A DNA stretch of 26,254 nt from UBA7703 sp034926785 (GTDB taxonomy: Bacteria > Bacillota > Clostridia > Christensenellales > CAG-138). The notes under the pieces were generated by a model that did no database searches, was not told where the DNA came from, and saw only the letters and a list, made by a program, of their open reading frames with translations. The position numbers and the translations under genes are program-made. Location: positions 1-26,254 of the forward strand of contig JAYFQU010000053.1 in the NCBI GenBank assembly GCA_034926785.1. Direction: 5' to 3'. The number at the start of each line of letters is the position of its first letter. Position 1 is the first letter of the stretch. Of this stretch, positions 16,001-23,366 are shown piece after piece.

Positions 16001-16355
16001 AACGTTTGAATACATCCTCAACAGCCCGCACGGGAAACTGCTGGAAGCACTGTTGAAAAACGACTCGTTTCGGGATCTGTTCCTCAAGCGGCTCGCCTAT
16101 CAGCTGGAAAACAACCTCACGGACGAAAACGTGATGGAGAGTTACAACACGCTTACCGCCGAAATCAAGGACGAGGTTGCCCGTGAGCGCGCGCTCTGGA
16201 CGCCAAATGATACGTTTGGCTGGGAGAATCACTTGAAAACACTGCGGCAATTCATGACCTCCGGGCGGACTGACCAGCTCAAGCAGAGCATCGCCCGGGA
16301 GACAGGCCTTCCCCTCCCGCTGGTGGAACAGTATTTTCAGGGGGCAAACGGATGA
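13044..16355 (+). CDS. Extracellular CotH-family kinase with four lamin-tail domains
   Basis: A 1103-residue protein. Residues about 8-28 form one hydrophobic segment (signal anchor or uncleaved signal peptide), so the rest lies outside the membrane. Four lamin-tail-type beta domains follow (about 42-175, 194-326, 346-482, 500-636), each with the motif (I/L)NE-x-M/L ... DW-(I/V/L)-EL-(Y/C/K)-N. A chitobiase-type C-terminal domain follows (about 655-724; IFYTTDGSVPT). The CotH kinase-like domain (about 730-1065) shows GFKLHGAGSRGRLRKKSFKV and the metal-site motif FDLDYGFG (976-983). Spore CotH proteins phosphorylate coat proteins; the natural target of non-spore relatives is unknown. The start follows GGGGAG by four bases and its leader has a vegetative-type promoter. 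The last codons overlap the VTC gene by 4 nt (ATGA), so the two are co-translated. Confidence 0.92.
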   Translation: MKKRQGILLASLFFAGILAVVLLLRFVTHGSGKPGASVSGFPVQLNEIMSSNSAYYDPSGNAYDWIELYNSSNRDISLGNYKLTDNERKVRYIFPAGTSIPAGGYSIVWCKSNTTDEGYADFSISKAGGEVIVLMNSHSVIVDRLVTEPMERNSVMARDASGAWQITTQATPGYENSGAGYAAYLAAHQSGEYPIQINEILSSNQSYLDDQQRSSDWIELYNASTEAVDLSGMRLSDRADSEGYLFAEGSILAAGNYLVIRCDGAVTGANYAPFSLLGGGGETIALSRGNLILDSVTTPALVTDSSYARDTSGVWQICDAPTPGYPNTQTGREQYLASVCLELPHLQITELMAENLSYLQDADGDFSDWLELCNSGDATVNLGGYFLSDEPGKPLKWALPHADLPAGGRIVIFASGKDRADADEPHANFALNRRKGIITLCNTGGQVISSVSYAALEGNISYAFDNASGTWGETAHATPGFSNDDAGYTAFQEARSIASPLIINEAMPGNDSLLEQSMGSYYDWVELKNQSKTEIHLSDYSLTDDLENGTACPLPNQVLSPGKVIVLLCTGSEPLAKPEYAQIALSLDSARDTLFLLDSSGAVADLLTLADIPYGASYGRMPGQNGQFYFSAPTPDQANRNGFRLVSELPSSSEASGMYNQISALTVTLSGEGAIFYTTDGSVPTTRSKKYTQPIQITHTMVIRAASKAEGKMISPPLSLHYIVNENHTLPVVSIATDEDNIEGPDGILATINLFDRTVERPANVAFFSNEGDFAADCGFKLHGAGSRGRLRKKSFKVVFRQRYGMAQLDFPLFPGSDTTEFDSFLIRNSQDFSRTMIRDELLSRIARNGTTELLVQDTRFCVFYLNGEYQGVYCMKEAFSSGYFARKFGVSAESVELQRGYLTKDCEMQALIDYAQGHDLRQEAYYRSVEERVNFESLIDWSIYEAYAANSDLAVNVRYYRSAEYDDNRWHYALFDLDYGFGNPATFEYILNSPHGKLLEALLKNDSFRDLFLKRLAYQLENNLTDENVMESYNTLTAEIKDEVARERALWTPNDTFGWENHLKTLRQFMTSGRTDQLKQSIARETGLPLPLVEQYFQGANG

Positions 16356-17035
16356 TCGACGCCTATCGGAACGAATATAAATATCTCATGAAAGCGGCCT
16401 CGGCGGAGTTGATCCGCTGTCGGCTCTCCGCCTTGATGGAGCGGGATGCGCACGCCGGCGAAAAAGGGGATTACTTCATACGGAGCATCTATTTTGACGA
16501 TAACGCGTTCTCTGCCTATCAGGACAAGCTCGCGGGCGTCGATATCCGAAACAAATATCGAATTCGTTTCTATAATATGGACGCGAGCCGCCTGACGCTC
16601 GAGGCCAAGCGGAAACGCGACCGGTATGTTTGCAAGGATGTCGCGCCCCTCTCGCGCGCGGTTGCCGAAAAAATGCTCTCCGGCGAGCCACTCACGAAGC
16701 AGGAGGCGGATTGCCCGCTGTTGGCGGAGTTTGCCACGCTCGCGCTCGACGGCATGCGGCCAAGCGTGATTGTGGACTATGTCCGCACCGCATACGTCTA
16801 TCCGGTTGGCGATGTTCGCATCACGCTCGATCGCGACCTGCGCGCGGAATCCTATAGGGATCATAACGCGTTTGAAGATCGTGGCGGAGTGCCCGTACTG
16901 GAAAACGGGGATGTGATTTTAGAGGTCAAATTTCGCAATTTTCTCCCGCCCTGGATTGCCGAGGCAATCTCGGACGTGCCAAAGATCCTCTGCGCCAATT
17001 CAAAATACTGCAATTGCCTTGCGGTCTATCTATAA
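16352..17035 (+). CDS. VTC-domain polyphosphate polymerase-type protein
   Basis: A 227-residue protein consisting almost entirely of a VTC domain, the catalytic tunnel fold that makes polyphosphate from ATP in yeast Vtc4. Conserved basic and acidic pairs that line the tunnel are visible: ExK (Glu8-Lys10), RxR (Arg70, Arg72), LEAKRK (Glu84-Lys86), RPSVIVDYVR (Arg136, Arg145) and the late LEVKF (Glu191-Lys193) and SKY. The motif SIYFDD (45-50) is also typical. It has no membrane segment and presumably works with the neighbouring DUF4956 membrane protein. It overlaps the CotH-family gene by 4 nt. Bacterial VTC, CotH and DUF4956 genes often travel together, so polyphosphate or another phosphate-chain product linked to a kinase-like surface protein is plausible but unproven. 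Confidence 0.88.
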   Translation: MIDAYRNEYKYLMKAASAELIRCRLSALMERDAHAGEKGDYFIRSIYFDDNAFSAYQDKLAGVDIRNKYRIRFYNMDASRLTLEAKRKRDRYVCKDVAPLSRAVAEKMLSGEPLTKQEADCPLLAEFATLALDGMRPSVIVDYVRTAYVYPVGDVRITLDRDLRAESYRDHNAFEDRGGVPVLENGDVILEVKFRNFLPPWIAEAISDVPKILCANSKYCNCLAVYL

Positions 17036-17084
17036 GCGAGTGCGATAATGGGTTCACAATTTCATTTAAAGCGAAATAAATCAG

Positions 17085-17103
17085 CCGGCGGATTGATCGC
17101 CGG
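17085..17103 (+). other. Hairpin before the DUF4956 gene
   Basis: CCGGCG and CGCCGG form a perfect 6-bp stem with loop GATTGAT, ending about 6 nt before the ribosome-site region of the next gene. No U-run follows. It could stabilise the downstream message or tune translation of the membrane protein. Confidence 0.4.
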
Positions 17104-17125
17104 AAAGTGAGAAGGGATGGCGGCT

Positions 17126-17803
17126 ATGGAACAGTGGATTTCGGGCATCCAGAGCGTATTGCAGGAGGAGGTATCGGCCATTCCGGTTGGGAAGCTGTTT
17201 GTCGCAATTTTGATTGCCTGCGCGGCGGGTCTGCTCGTCGCCGTGGTCTATCGTTTTACCTTCGGCGGAGTGCTTTTTAGTAAACAGTTCGCGCTGGGCC
17301 TGATCCTGTTAAGCATGATCACATCGATTATCATCCTCGCGATCTCCTCCAACCTAGTGCTTTCGCTGGGTATGGTCGGCGCGCTTTCCATCGTGCGGTT
17401 CCGCACCGCCGTGAAGGAACCGATGGATACGATCTTTATGTTCTGGGCGCTTGCCGCCGGGATATTGGTCGGCGCCGGATTTTTCCTGATCGCGATCTTA
17501 GCCACACTATTTGTCGGCTTGCTGTTTATACTATTGCATGCAGGCGGCAAACTGATCAAGCCGCTGGATTCATATCTGCTCGTGCTGCGCTATGATGCAT
17601 CCAGCGAGGAGGACGTCCGCGAAGGGCTCAAGCGCCTGCCGGCCGCGCGAGTCAAGTCCAAGCGCTCCAACAGTGGCGGAGAGGAGCTCGTGCTGGAGCT
17701 TCGCCTTAGCGCGGAGCAGACGGGTCTGCTGGATTACCTTAGAAAAATCCCCGCGGTATCGGAAGTTAACCTCGTCTCCAACCATAGCGACGTACAGCTT
17801 TAG
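17126..17803 (+). CDS. DUF4956-family membrane protein
   Basis: A 225-residue protein of the DUF4956 family with about three or four membrane helices in the first 140 residues and a soluble C-terminal domain (about 145-225). The hallmark is the intramembrane segment SLGMVGALSIVRFRTAVKEP, followed by a hydrophobic stretch and then a ferredoxin-like tail. The frame opens at 17117, but I choose the ATG at 17126 because GAAGGG stands 9 nt before it, whereas the first ATG has no spacing from that site. It follows the VTC gene by about 90 nt containing a hairpin. The recurrent pairing of DUF4956 with VTC genes suggests it is the membrane partner (channel or scaffold) of the polymerase; direct evidence is lacking. 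Confidence 0.85.
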   Translation: MEQWISGIQSVLQEEVSAIPVGKLFVAILIACAAGLLVAVVYRFTFGGVLFSKQFALGLILLSMITSIIILAISSNLVLSLGMVGALSIVRFRTAVKEPMDTIFMFWALAAGILVGAGFFLIAILATLFVGLLFILLHAGGKLIKPLDSYLLVLRYDASSEEDVREGLKRLPAARVKSKRSNSGGEELVLELRLSAEQTGLLDYLRKIPAVSEVNLVSNHSDVQL

Positions 17804-17882
17804 TTTTCTCCACCATGATAGCGTCTCCCCGGAGAATTGAGGAGCGGACGGTCTGGTTTGTTACTGCAATCGTCGGTAACTA

Positions 17883-17891
17883 TGGTATAAT
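17883..17891 (+). promoter_or_regulatory. Extended -10 promoter of the GtrII-like gene
   Basis: TGGTATAAT combines a perfect -10 hexamer (17886-17891) with the TG extension. A good -35 at 16-18 nt is not present, which extended -10 promoters tolerate. The start near 17898 would leave a leader of about 25 nt. Confidence 0.6.
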
Positions 17892-17923
17892 AATCCCATT
17901 CTTGAGAAATAGGAATTTGTTAT

Positions 17924-19582
17924 ATGAATACTTTGGCGGATTGTCTTGGGAATATCTGGTCGAAAATAACCAAACCGATAAAGACCGCGTTTTTTACCGC
18001 GCTGATCTCCGGGTTTGTTGCGCATCTTTCATCTATAACAAATCATCTTTTTAATCACGACTCGATCCTTTATACGCTGATTGATCCGAACAGCACATTT
18101 TCTTTGCAGCAGGGGAAATGGCTCAGTCAACCGGTGAATCAACTCTTGCGAGGCGATATTGCCGCAACGGGCATCATCATTCCACTCGGCATCCTTTTTC
18201 TTGCGCTTACGGCATCGCTCGCAGTTTCTATTCTGAAAATTCGATCCTCGCTCTGGGCGGGCATCGTCGGCGCGGTTCACATACTCTTCCCTGCGGTGAT
18301 GTGCGCCAACGCCTATTTTGCCTCTGCAATCTTCTTTTTTGCGCTGTTGCTTGCCGCGCTTTCCGTTTTTTTCACCGTTCGATATCGATTCGGATTTCTT
18401 GCAGGTATCCTCTTACTAACGCTCTCCTGCGGCATCTATTCGGCCTATATTGGATATGCGGCAGGACTGTTTCTATTGTACGCTTTGCTGGAGTTGGTCG
18501 AAAACCATCGCCCGGTCGGAAAGATCCTGTCCTCTGGCGCAATTTTTCTGTTGGTTTTAATCGTTTCAGCGGCGCTTTACTATCTCATTTTGCAAATTGT
18601 TTTATCGATTAAGGGTATAACGCTATCCAGCTATCGCAACATAAACCAGATTGGCGAATTCAGTCTCTCCGCATTGCCTCGCCTTATGATTCAAACCTAT
18701 AAAAAAGTATTCTATTATTTGATCTACGGTGTTTTCATCTTCCAAGGGGAATTCCAAATCGATTTCGTTTTTCGCGCGATGAATTGGTGCTTGCTGGGCT
18801 GTTCGGCTGCGCTTTGCTTCGTGCTAACTTTGAAAACCGGTTGCATTCGGAAAATTGGCAGGATTGCGCTTTCGTTGCTGCTCATCGGCGTCTTCCCGCT
18901 TGCCATTCATGTGATCGCAGTTCTCGGCAAAAACGCGGACACACATTGGATCATGTGTTACCCCTTCGTTCTGATCTATCTGATCCCTGTTTTGTTTGCG
19001 GATCGGCTGGAATTGCTCTCCGGGTCAGAGCCTGCGGTTATCCCCGCAAAGCCAGGCGCATTTCGCATCGTCGTCCGCACGGGAGCGATTTGTGTACTCG
19101 TCTTTAGCACGTTACTGTTGCGGCAGTGGTACTTCATCGCGAATCAAGGGTATGATTTCCTTCGGCAGGCGGATCAAAATGCAATTTCCGCAGGAACCAT
19201 GCTCGTCAGCGATCTGCGCGATTTCGAAGGCTATACCGCGTCAACCCCCGTTCTGTTTGCAGGATCAGCCGCACCAGAAGCCTTTCAATACACCACCGGG
19301 CATTTTACACAGGTAGCAGGCCACGGCGGGAACGGATATACCGGCCTGCGCCTACCGATTACCGATATGAAGCATCTGCAAATCCTGCTGCAAAACTACA
19401 TCGGCGTTTCTATTGTTTATGCGGATGATGAAGTCGCAGCTCGAATTAACAACAGCGAGGAAGTCGCCGCCATGCCGGTCTATCCTGCAGAGGGCTCCAT
19501 CCGGCAGATCGATGGCTGTCTTGTGGTCAAACTCTCGGATATAACGCCCGCCAACGGCGAACCGGTCATTCCCCATGACTAA
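17924..19582 (+). CDS. GtrII-like membrane glycosyltransferase
   Basis: A 552-residue polytopic membrane protein with about ten to twelve hydrophobic segments and a shorter hydrophilic C-terminal part (about 420-552). The N-terminal HLFNHDSI motif and the following QQGKWLSQPV segment, and the later GIYSAYIGYAAG stretch, match the Glucos_trans_II (GtrII) family. Those enzymes transfer a sugar from a polyprenyl-phosphate donor to a surface glycan on the outer face of the membrane. The gene is less GC-rich than its neighbours, a frequent sign of horizontal exchange in glycan loci. A weak AGGAA site lies 9 nt before the ATG and an extended -10 promoter lies upstream. It leads the CDP-sugar operon, with a GtrA-family protein encoded further on. 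Donor and acceptor are unknown. Confidence 0.78.
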   Translation: MNTLADCLGNIWSKITKPIKTAFFTALISGFVAHLSSITNHLFNHDSILYTLIDPNSTFSLQQGKWLSQPVNQLLRGDIAATGIIIPLGILFLALTASLAVSILKIRSSLWAGIVGAVHILFPAVMCANAYFASAIFFFALLLAALSVFFTVRYRFGFLAGILLLTLSCGIYSAYIGYAAGLFLLYALLELVENHRPVGKILSSGAIFLLVLIVSAALYYLILQIVLSIKGITLSSYRNINQIGEFSLSALPRLMIQTYKKVFYYLIYGVFIFQGEFQIDFVFRAMNWCLLGCSAALCFVLTLKTGCIRKIGRIALSLLLIGVFPLAIHVIAVLGKNADTHWIMCYPFVLIYLIPVLFADRLELLSGSEPAVIPAKPGAFRIVVRTGAICVLVFSTLLLRQWYFIANQGYDFLRQADQNAISAGTMLVSDLRDFEGYTASTPVLFAGSAAPEAFQYTTGHFTQVAGHGGNGYTGLRLPITDMKHLQILLQNYIGVSIVYADDEVAARINNSEEVAAMPVYPAEGSIRQIDGCLVVKLSDITPANGEPVIPHD

Positions 19583-19632
19583 GCGATTGTGGATTGTCAT
19601 ATTGAATTTCTCTAGCAGAACCAATCTCTCCT

Positions 19633-19683
19633 CAAAGGAACGAGCCGGCATTTTTTTGCTGGAAAATACAGAGCAAAGGAACG
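19633..19683 (+). repeat. Direct repeat CAAAGGAACG upstream of rfbF
   Basis: The same 10-mer occurs at 19633-19642 and 19674-19683. The second copy provides the ribosome site (AAAGGA) of rfbF. The stretch between contains an imperfect stem with a T7 loop. The significance is uncertain. Confidence 0.3.
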
Positions 19684-19690
19684 TGAATCG

Positions 19691-20467
19691 ATGAAAGTTG
19701 TGCTGTTAGCCGGCGGGTTTGGAACCCGATTGACCGAAGAGAGCCACCTGCGGCCAAAGCCGATGATTGAAATCGGCGACCAGCCGATCCTCTGGCACAT
19801 TATGAAGCTGTATTCCCATTATGGATACAACGATTTTGTGATCTGCGCGGGATACAAGCAGCATGTGATCAAGGAGTATTTTGCGGATTATTATCTGCAT
19901 CGCTGCGACGTTACATTCGATTTTTCACAGGGGGGCTCCATGTGCGTCCACAGCAGCGTCTCCGAACCCTGGCGGGTCACGATCGTCAACACCGGACTTG
20001 AAACGATGACGGGCGGGCGCGTCAAGCGCATACAGCCCTATATTGGAGAGGAACCGTTTTTGCTCACCTACGGCGACGGCGTATCCAACGTCAACATAGA
20101 AGAGCAGGTTCGTTTTCATAAGAAGCACGGTAAAATAGCCACCATGACCTCTATCAACGTCGGCCAGCAATTCGGCGTCATCGAGTTTGACGAAGCGGGC
20201 ATGGTGACCAAGTTCCGCGAGAAGCAGCATACCGATGGGCGCGTAATCAACGGCGGATTCATGGTGCTCAACCCCGAGGTGTTCGATTATATCACCGAGG
20301 GCGACGCGTCTGTCTTCGAGCGGAATCCGTTGGAAGGCCTCGCGCGGGACGGCGAGCTGATGGCCTATCAGCATCAGGGGTTTTGGCAGTGCATGGATAC
20401 CCAACGCGATAAGCAAAAGCTGGAGGATCTCTGGGCGAGCGGGAACGCACCTTGGAAGGTCTGGTAA
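19691..20467 (+). CDS. rfbF: Glucose-1-phosphate cytidylyltransferase
   Basis: A 258-residue nucleotidyltransferase, the usual length for RfbF/DdhA. It joins CTP and alpha-D-glucose-1-phosphate to give CDP-glucose, the first step to CDP-3,6-dideoxyhexoses. The N-terminal nucleotide-binding motif LLAGGFGTRL (5-14) and the following RPKPMIEIGDQPILWHIMK segment are diagnostic for this subfamily rather than for dTDP- or UDP-glucose enzymes, as are GYKQHVIKEYF and the mid-protein LTYGDGVSNVNI (metal-site Asp). The C-terminal GFWQCMDTQRDKQ segment agrees. AAAGGA lies 10 nt before the ATG. It is followed after 38 nt by rfbG, so CDP-glucose is passed directly to the dehydratase. I am confident of the function. 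Confidence 0.96.
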   Translation: MKVVLLAGGFGTRLTEESHLRPKPMIEIGDQPILWHIMKLYSHYGYNDFVICAGYKQHVIKEYFADYYLHRCDVTFDFSQGGSMCVHSSVSEPWRVTIVNTGLETMTGGRVKRIQPYIGEEPFLLTYGDGVSNVNIEEQVRFHKKHGKIATMTSINVGQQFGVIEFDEAGMVTKFREKQHTDGRVINGGFMVLNPEVFDYITEGDASVFERNPLEGLARDGELMAYQHQGFWQCMDTQRDKQKLEDLWASGNAPWKVW

Positions 20468-20505
20468 TCGTCCGCCCATCACGATTTGAAACGGAAACAT
20501 ACGCT

Positions 20506-21567
20506 ATGAATACTTCTTTCTGGCAGGGAAAACGGGTCTTTCTAACCGGACATACAGGCTTTAAGGGCGCGTGGATGAGTCGCCTGCTCCTTGGCGCAGG
20601 CGTAAATTTGACCGGTTATTCGCTTGAACCGCCAACGAATCCGAATCTCTTCTCGCTTTGCGAGGTCGAAGCGGGCATGCGCTCCCTGCGCGGCGATATC
20701 CGTGATTTTGAGCGGCTGCACCGCGCTTTTGAAGAAGCCGCGCCAGAGATTGTCTTGCACATGGCCGCGCAGCCGATTGTCCGGGAGGGCTACAGGCATC
20801 CAAAGGATACCTATGATACCAATGTAATGGGCACGGTGAACCTGTTGGAGTGCGCGCGGCTCAACGGCGGCGTTCGTTCTTTTTTAAATATCACGACCGA
20901 TAAGGTGTATGAAAACCACGAACGCGCCGAAGGCTACCGCGAGGATGAACCGCTGGACGGGTTTGATCCCTATTCCAATAGTAAATCCTGTTCTGAGCTG
21001 GTCACGCACAGCTATCGAAGCGCGCTTTTCACCGCTTCCGACTGCGCCGTCTCTACGGCGCGTGCCGGCAACGTCATCGGTGGAGGTGACTTCGCCGCCG
21101 ACCGCATCGTGCCGGACTGCATCCGCGCCGCTGCGGCAGGGACACAGATACGCGTTCGCAATCCCTACTCCATCCGTCCTTATCAGCATGTTTTAGAGTC
21201 GCTCTCCGCCTATCTGCTCATCGCAGAGAGGCAATTTTCCAATAAGACGCTGGAGGGCGCCTATAATGTCGGCCCCGATGACTGCGACTGCGTTACCACG
21301 GGAGAGCTGGCCGATCTTTTCTGCCGTCTCTGGGGAGACGGAATCGGGTGGATCAATCTGGCCGAGGTAAACGCGCCGCACGAAGCGGCGACGCTGCGGC
21401 TTGACTGCGCCAAGCTCAAGTCCGTCTTTGGCTGGCAGCCGCGCTGGCATGTGGAAGAAGCCGTCGCCCGCACCTGCGAATGGGCAAAAGCGTGGCTCGC
21501 GCAGAACAGTATACCGGAATTGATGGACGCGCAGATCGCCGCGTTTTTTATGGAGGATCCAAAATGA
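20506..21567 (+). CDS. rfbG: CDP-glucose 4,6-dehydratase
   Basis: A 353-residue extended short-chain dehydrogenase/reductase that converts CDP-glucose to CDP-4-keto-6-deoxyglucose with tightly bound NAD+. The glycine-rich motif GHTGFKG (15-21) binds NAD. The catalytic residues are in TTDKVY (Asp132-Lys133) and the YxxxK pair is in DPYSNSKSCSEL (Tyr156, Lys160). MAAQPIVREGY is typical of RfbG. I place the start at the inner ATG (20506), directly before the conserved FWQGKRVFLTGHTG segment; an upstream in-frame ATG lies inside rfbF. The stop codon overlaps the start of rfbH (ATGA), a sign of translational coupling. The assignment is firm. Confidence 0.95.
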   Translation: MNTSFWQGKRVFLTGHTGFKGAWMSRLLLGAGVNLTGYSLEPPTNPNLFSLCEVEAGMRSLRGDIRDFERLHRAFEEAAPEIVLHMAAQPIVREGYRHPKDTYDTNVMGTVNLLECARLNGGVRSFLNITTDKVYENHERAEGYREDEPLDGFDPYSNSKSCSELVTHSYRSALFTASDCAVSTARAGNVIGGGDFAADRIVPDCIRAAAAGTQIRVRNPYSIRPYQHVLESLSAYLLIAERQFSNKTLEGAYNVGPDDCDCVTTGELADLFCRLWGDGIGWINLAEVNAPHEAATLRLDCAKLKSVFGWQPRWHVEEAVARTCEWAKAWLAQNSIPELMDAQIAAFFMEDPK

Positions 21568-22901
21568 CAACCTGGCATAGCGAGGCAGAAGCGCGCGAAA
21601 CGATCAAAGAACTGGTTAAGCAGTATTATCACGAGTTTCTTGAACACCAGCATCCCTATCAGAAAGGCGGCCGCATCTCCTATGGCGGGCGCGTGTTTGA
21701 CGAACGCGAGCTTTGCGCCCTGACGGATGCAACCCTTGATTTTTGGCTGACCACGGGGCGTTTCAGCGAGCGATTCGAGACATCCTTTGCCGAGTTTCTC
21801 GGTGTGAAGTTCGTGCACCTCGTCAACAGCGGCTCCTCAGCCAATCTCCTGGCGTTCATGACGCTGACCTCGCCGCGGCTAAAGGATCGGCGCATCCTAC
21901 CGGGCGACGAGGTTATCACCGTCGCCTGCGGATTCCCGACCACTATCGCGCCGATTCTGCAATACGGCGCGATTCCCGTGTTTCTGGATGTAACCCTGCC
22001 GCAATATAATGTGGATGTCAGCCAGCTGGAAGAGGCGCTGAGCCCGCGCACCAAGGCCGTGTTGCTGGCGCATACGCTGGGCAACCCGTTCGACCTGGCG
22101 ACCGTGCGCGCGTTTTGCGACCGCAACGGTCTCTGGCTCATCGAGGACAACTGTGATGCGCTCGGCAGCGAATACACCATCGCCGGCGAATGCCGCCGCA
22201 CGGGTACTTGGGGCGACATCGGCACAAGCAGTTTTTATCCCCCGCACCATATGACCATGGGTGAGGGCGGCGCGGTCTATACGAATCATCCGCTCCTGAG
22301 CCGCATTGCGCTCAGCCTCCGGGACTGGGGGCGCGACTGTGCTTGCCCCAGCGGCACCGATAACTTCTGCGGGCACCGCTATGACGGGCAATTCGGCGAA
22401 CTGCCAGAGGGGTATGACCACAAATATGTCTACAGCCACTTGGGATACAACCTCAAGGTAACGGATCTGCAGGCGTCTGTCGGCTGTGAGCAGCTGTCAA
22501 AGCTGCCCTTGTTTATCAGACGGCGCAAGGAAAATTGGGCGCGTCTGCGCAAACACCTGGATACGGCGGCAGACCGTTTTCTGCTGCCCGAACCCGCGCC
22601 TTGCAGCGACCCCAGCTGGTTTGGTTTCCTCCTCACCTGCAATGGCGGGCTAAACAGGAACGCGCTCGTGCAGCGCATCGAGGCCGCGGGTGTACAAACG
22701 CGCATGCTCTTTTCGGGCAATATTCTGCGCCAGCCCTGCATGAGCGACGTGGGAGGCTCGCGCTATCGCGTCCTCGGATCGCTCCCAAACAGCGACCGTA
22801 TCGTACAGGATACCTTTTGGGTTGGCGTATATCCGGGCATGTCGGACGAAATGATCGACGACATGGCCGAGATCATTCTGCGTGAAAGCGCGCGGGGATA
22901 A
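21564..22901 (+). CDS. rfbH: CDP-4-keto-6-deoxyglucose 3-dehydrase (E1, iron-sulfur/PMP enzyme)
   Basis: A 445-residue DegT/AHBA-fold protein that removes the C3 hydroxyl of CDP-4-keto-6-deoxyglucose using pyridoxamine phosphate and a [2Fe-2S] cluster. The usual cofactor lysine is replaced by His228 in FYPPHHMTMGEGG, as in Yersinia E1. The cluster cysteines are present: Cys197 (EDNCDALGS) and Cys259, Cys261, Cys269 (RDCACPSGTDNFCG), preserving the C-x-C-x7-C part of the E1 motif. E1 needs an electron-supplying reductase (E3, RfbI/AscD-type), and no such gene is seen in the window. The start ATG overlaps the rfbG stop by 4 nt and has GGAGG 8 nt upstream. The frame is open further upstream inside rfbG, which I reject. 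Confidence 0.95.
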   Translation: MTTWHSEAEARETIKELVKQYYHEFLEHQHPYQKGGRISYGGRVFDERELCALTDATLDFWLTTGRFSERFETSFAEFLGVKFVHLVNSGSSANLLAFMTLTSPRLKDRRILPGDEVITVACGFPTTIAPILQYGAIPVFLDVTLPQYNVDVSQLEEALSPRTKAVLLAHTLGNPFDLATVRAFCDRNGLWLIEDNCDALGSEYTIAGECRRTGTWGDIGTSSFYPPHHMTMGEGGAVYTNHPLLSRIALSLRDWGRDCACPSGTDNFCGHRYDGQFGELPEGYDHKYVYSHLGYNLKVTDLQASVGCEQLSKLPLFIRRRKENWARLRKHLDTAADRFLLPEPAPCSDPSWFGFLLTCNGGLNRNALVQRIEAAGVQTRMLFSGNILRQPCMSDVGGSRYRVLGSLPNSDRIVQDTFWVGVYPGMSDEMIDDMAEIILRESARG

Positions 22902-22904
22902 CGG

Positions 22905-23366
22905 ATGTCTAAACATTTGCAACAAAACGATACTCCCCCTGCGCTTCATCACAAACGGTTCAACTGTAAGACGCTATTCGCCCAGTTCATGAAGTTTGGC
23001 GTGGTCGGCGTTTCCAATACATTGATCTCGCTGGGCGTATATTATCTGCTGCTCACATTCGGCTGCCACTATCTTCTGGCAAACGCAGCGGGGTTTGTGC
23101 TCAGCGTCCTGAATTCCTATTTCTGGAATAGCCGCTTTATCTTCCGGGATAAGCTAGAGACCAGCGGATGGCGCGCGCTGGGCAAGGTTTTTCTCTCCTA
23201 CGGCGTGAGTTTTGGCCTGTCCACAGTGTTGATGTTGCTCTTTGTGCAGGTGCTGCATATCTCGGCCTATCTTGCGCCAGTCCTACGGCTTGTCCTCACC
23301 GTTCCGCTGAATTTTGTGATGAATAAGCTCTGGGCGTTCAAAGATCACGGGGGGATTGGTCTATGA
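22905..23366 (+). CDS. GtrA-family small membrane protein
   Basis: A 153-residue protein with four predicted membrane helices, matching the GtrA family (PF04138). Characteristic are FMKFGVVGVSNTLISLGVYY near residues 26-45, the central ANAAGFVLSVLNSYFWNSRFIF segment (shown here only in outline) and the late LTVPLNFVMNKLWAFKD. GtrA-type proteins are thought to help flip polyprenyl-phosphate sugars across the membrane for periplasmic or extracellular glycosylation. It begins 3 nt after rfbH and its stop overlaps the next start (ATGA), so it is part of the CDP-sugar operon. Together with the GtrII-like transferase upstream it suggests that a lipid-linked sugar is moved outward, but the GtrB-type enzyme that would load the lipid is not seen. 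Confidence 0.9.
   Translation: MSKHLQQNDTPPALHHKRFNCKTLFAQFMKFGVVGVSNTLISLGVYYLLLTFGCHYLLANAAGFVLSVLNSYFWNSRFIFRDKLETSGWRALGKVFLSYGVSFGLSTVLMLLFVQVLHISAYLAPVLRLVLTVPLNFVMNKLWAFKDHGGIGL

Noticed and set aside
17804..17850. TCTCC/GGAGA inverted repeat after the DUF4956 gene as a terminator
   Set aside because: The loop would be only two bases and no U-run follows.
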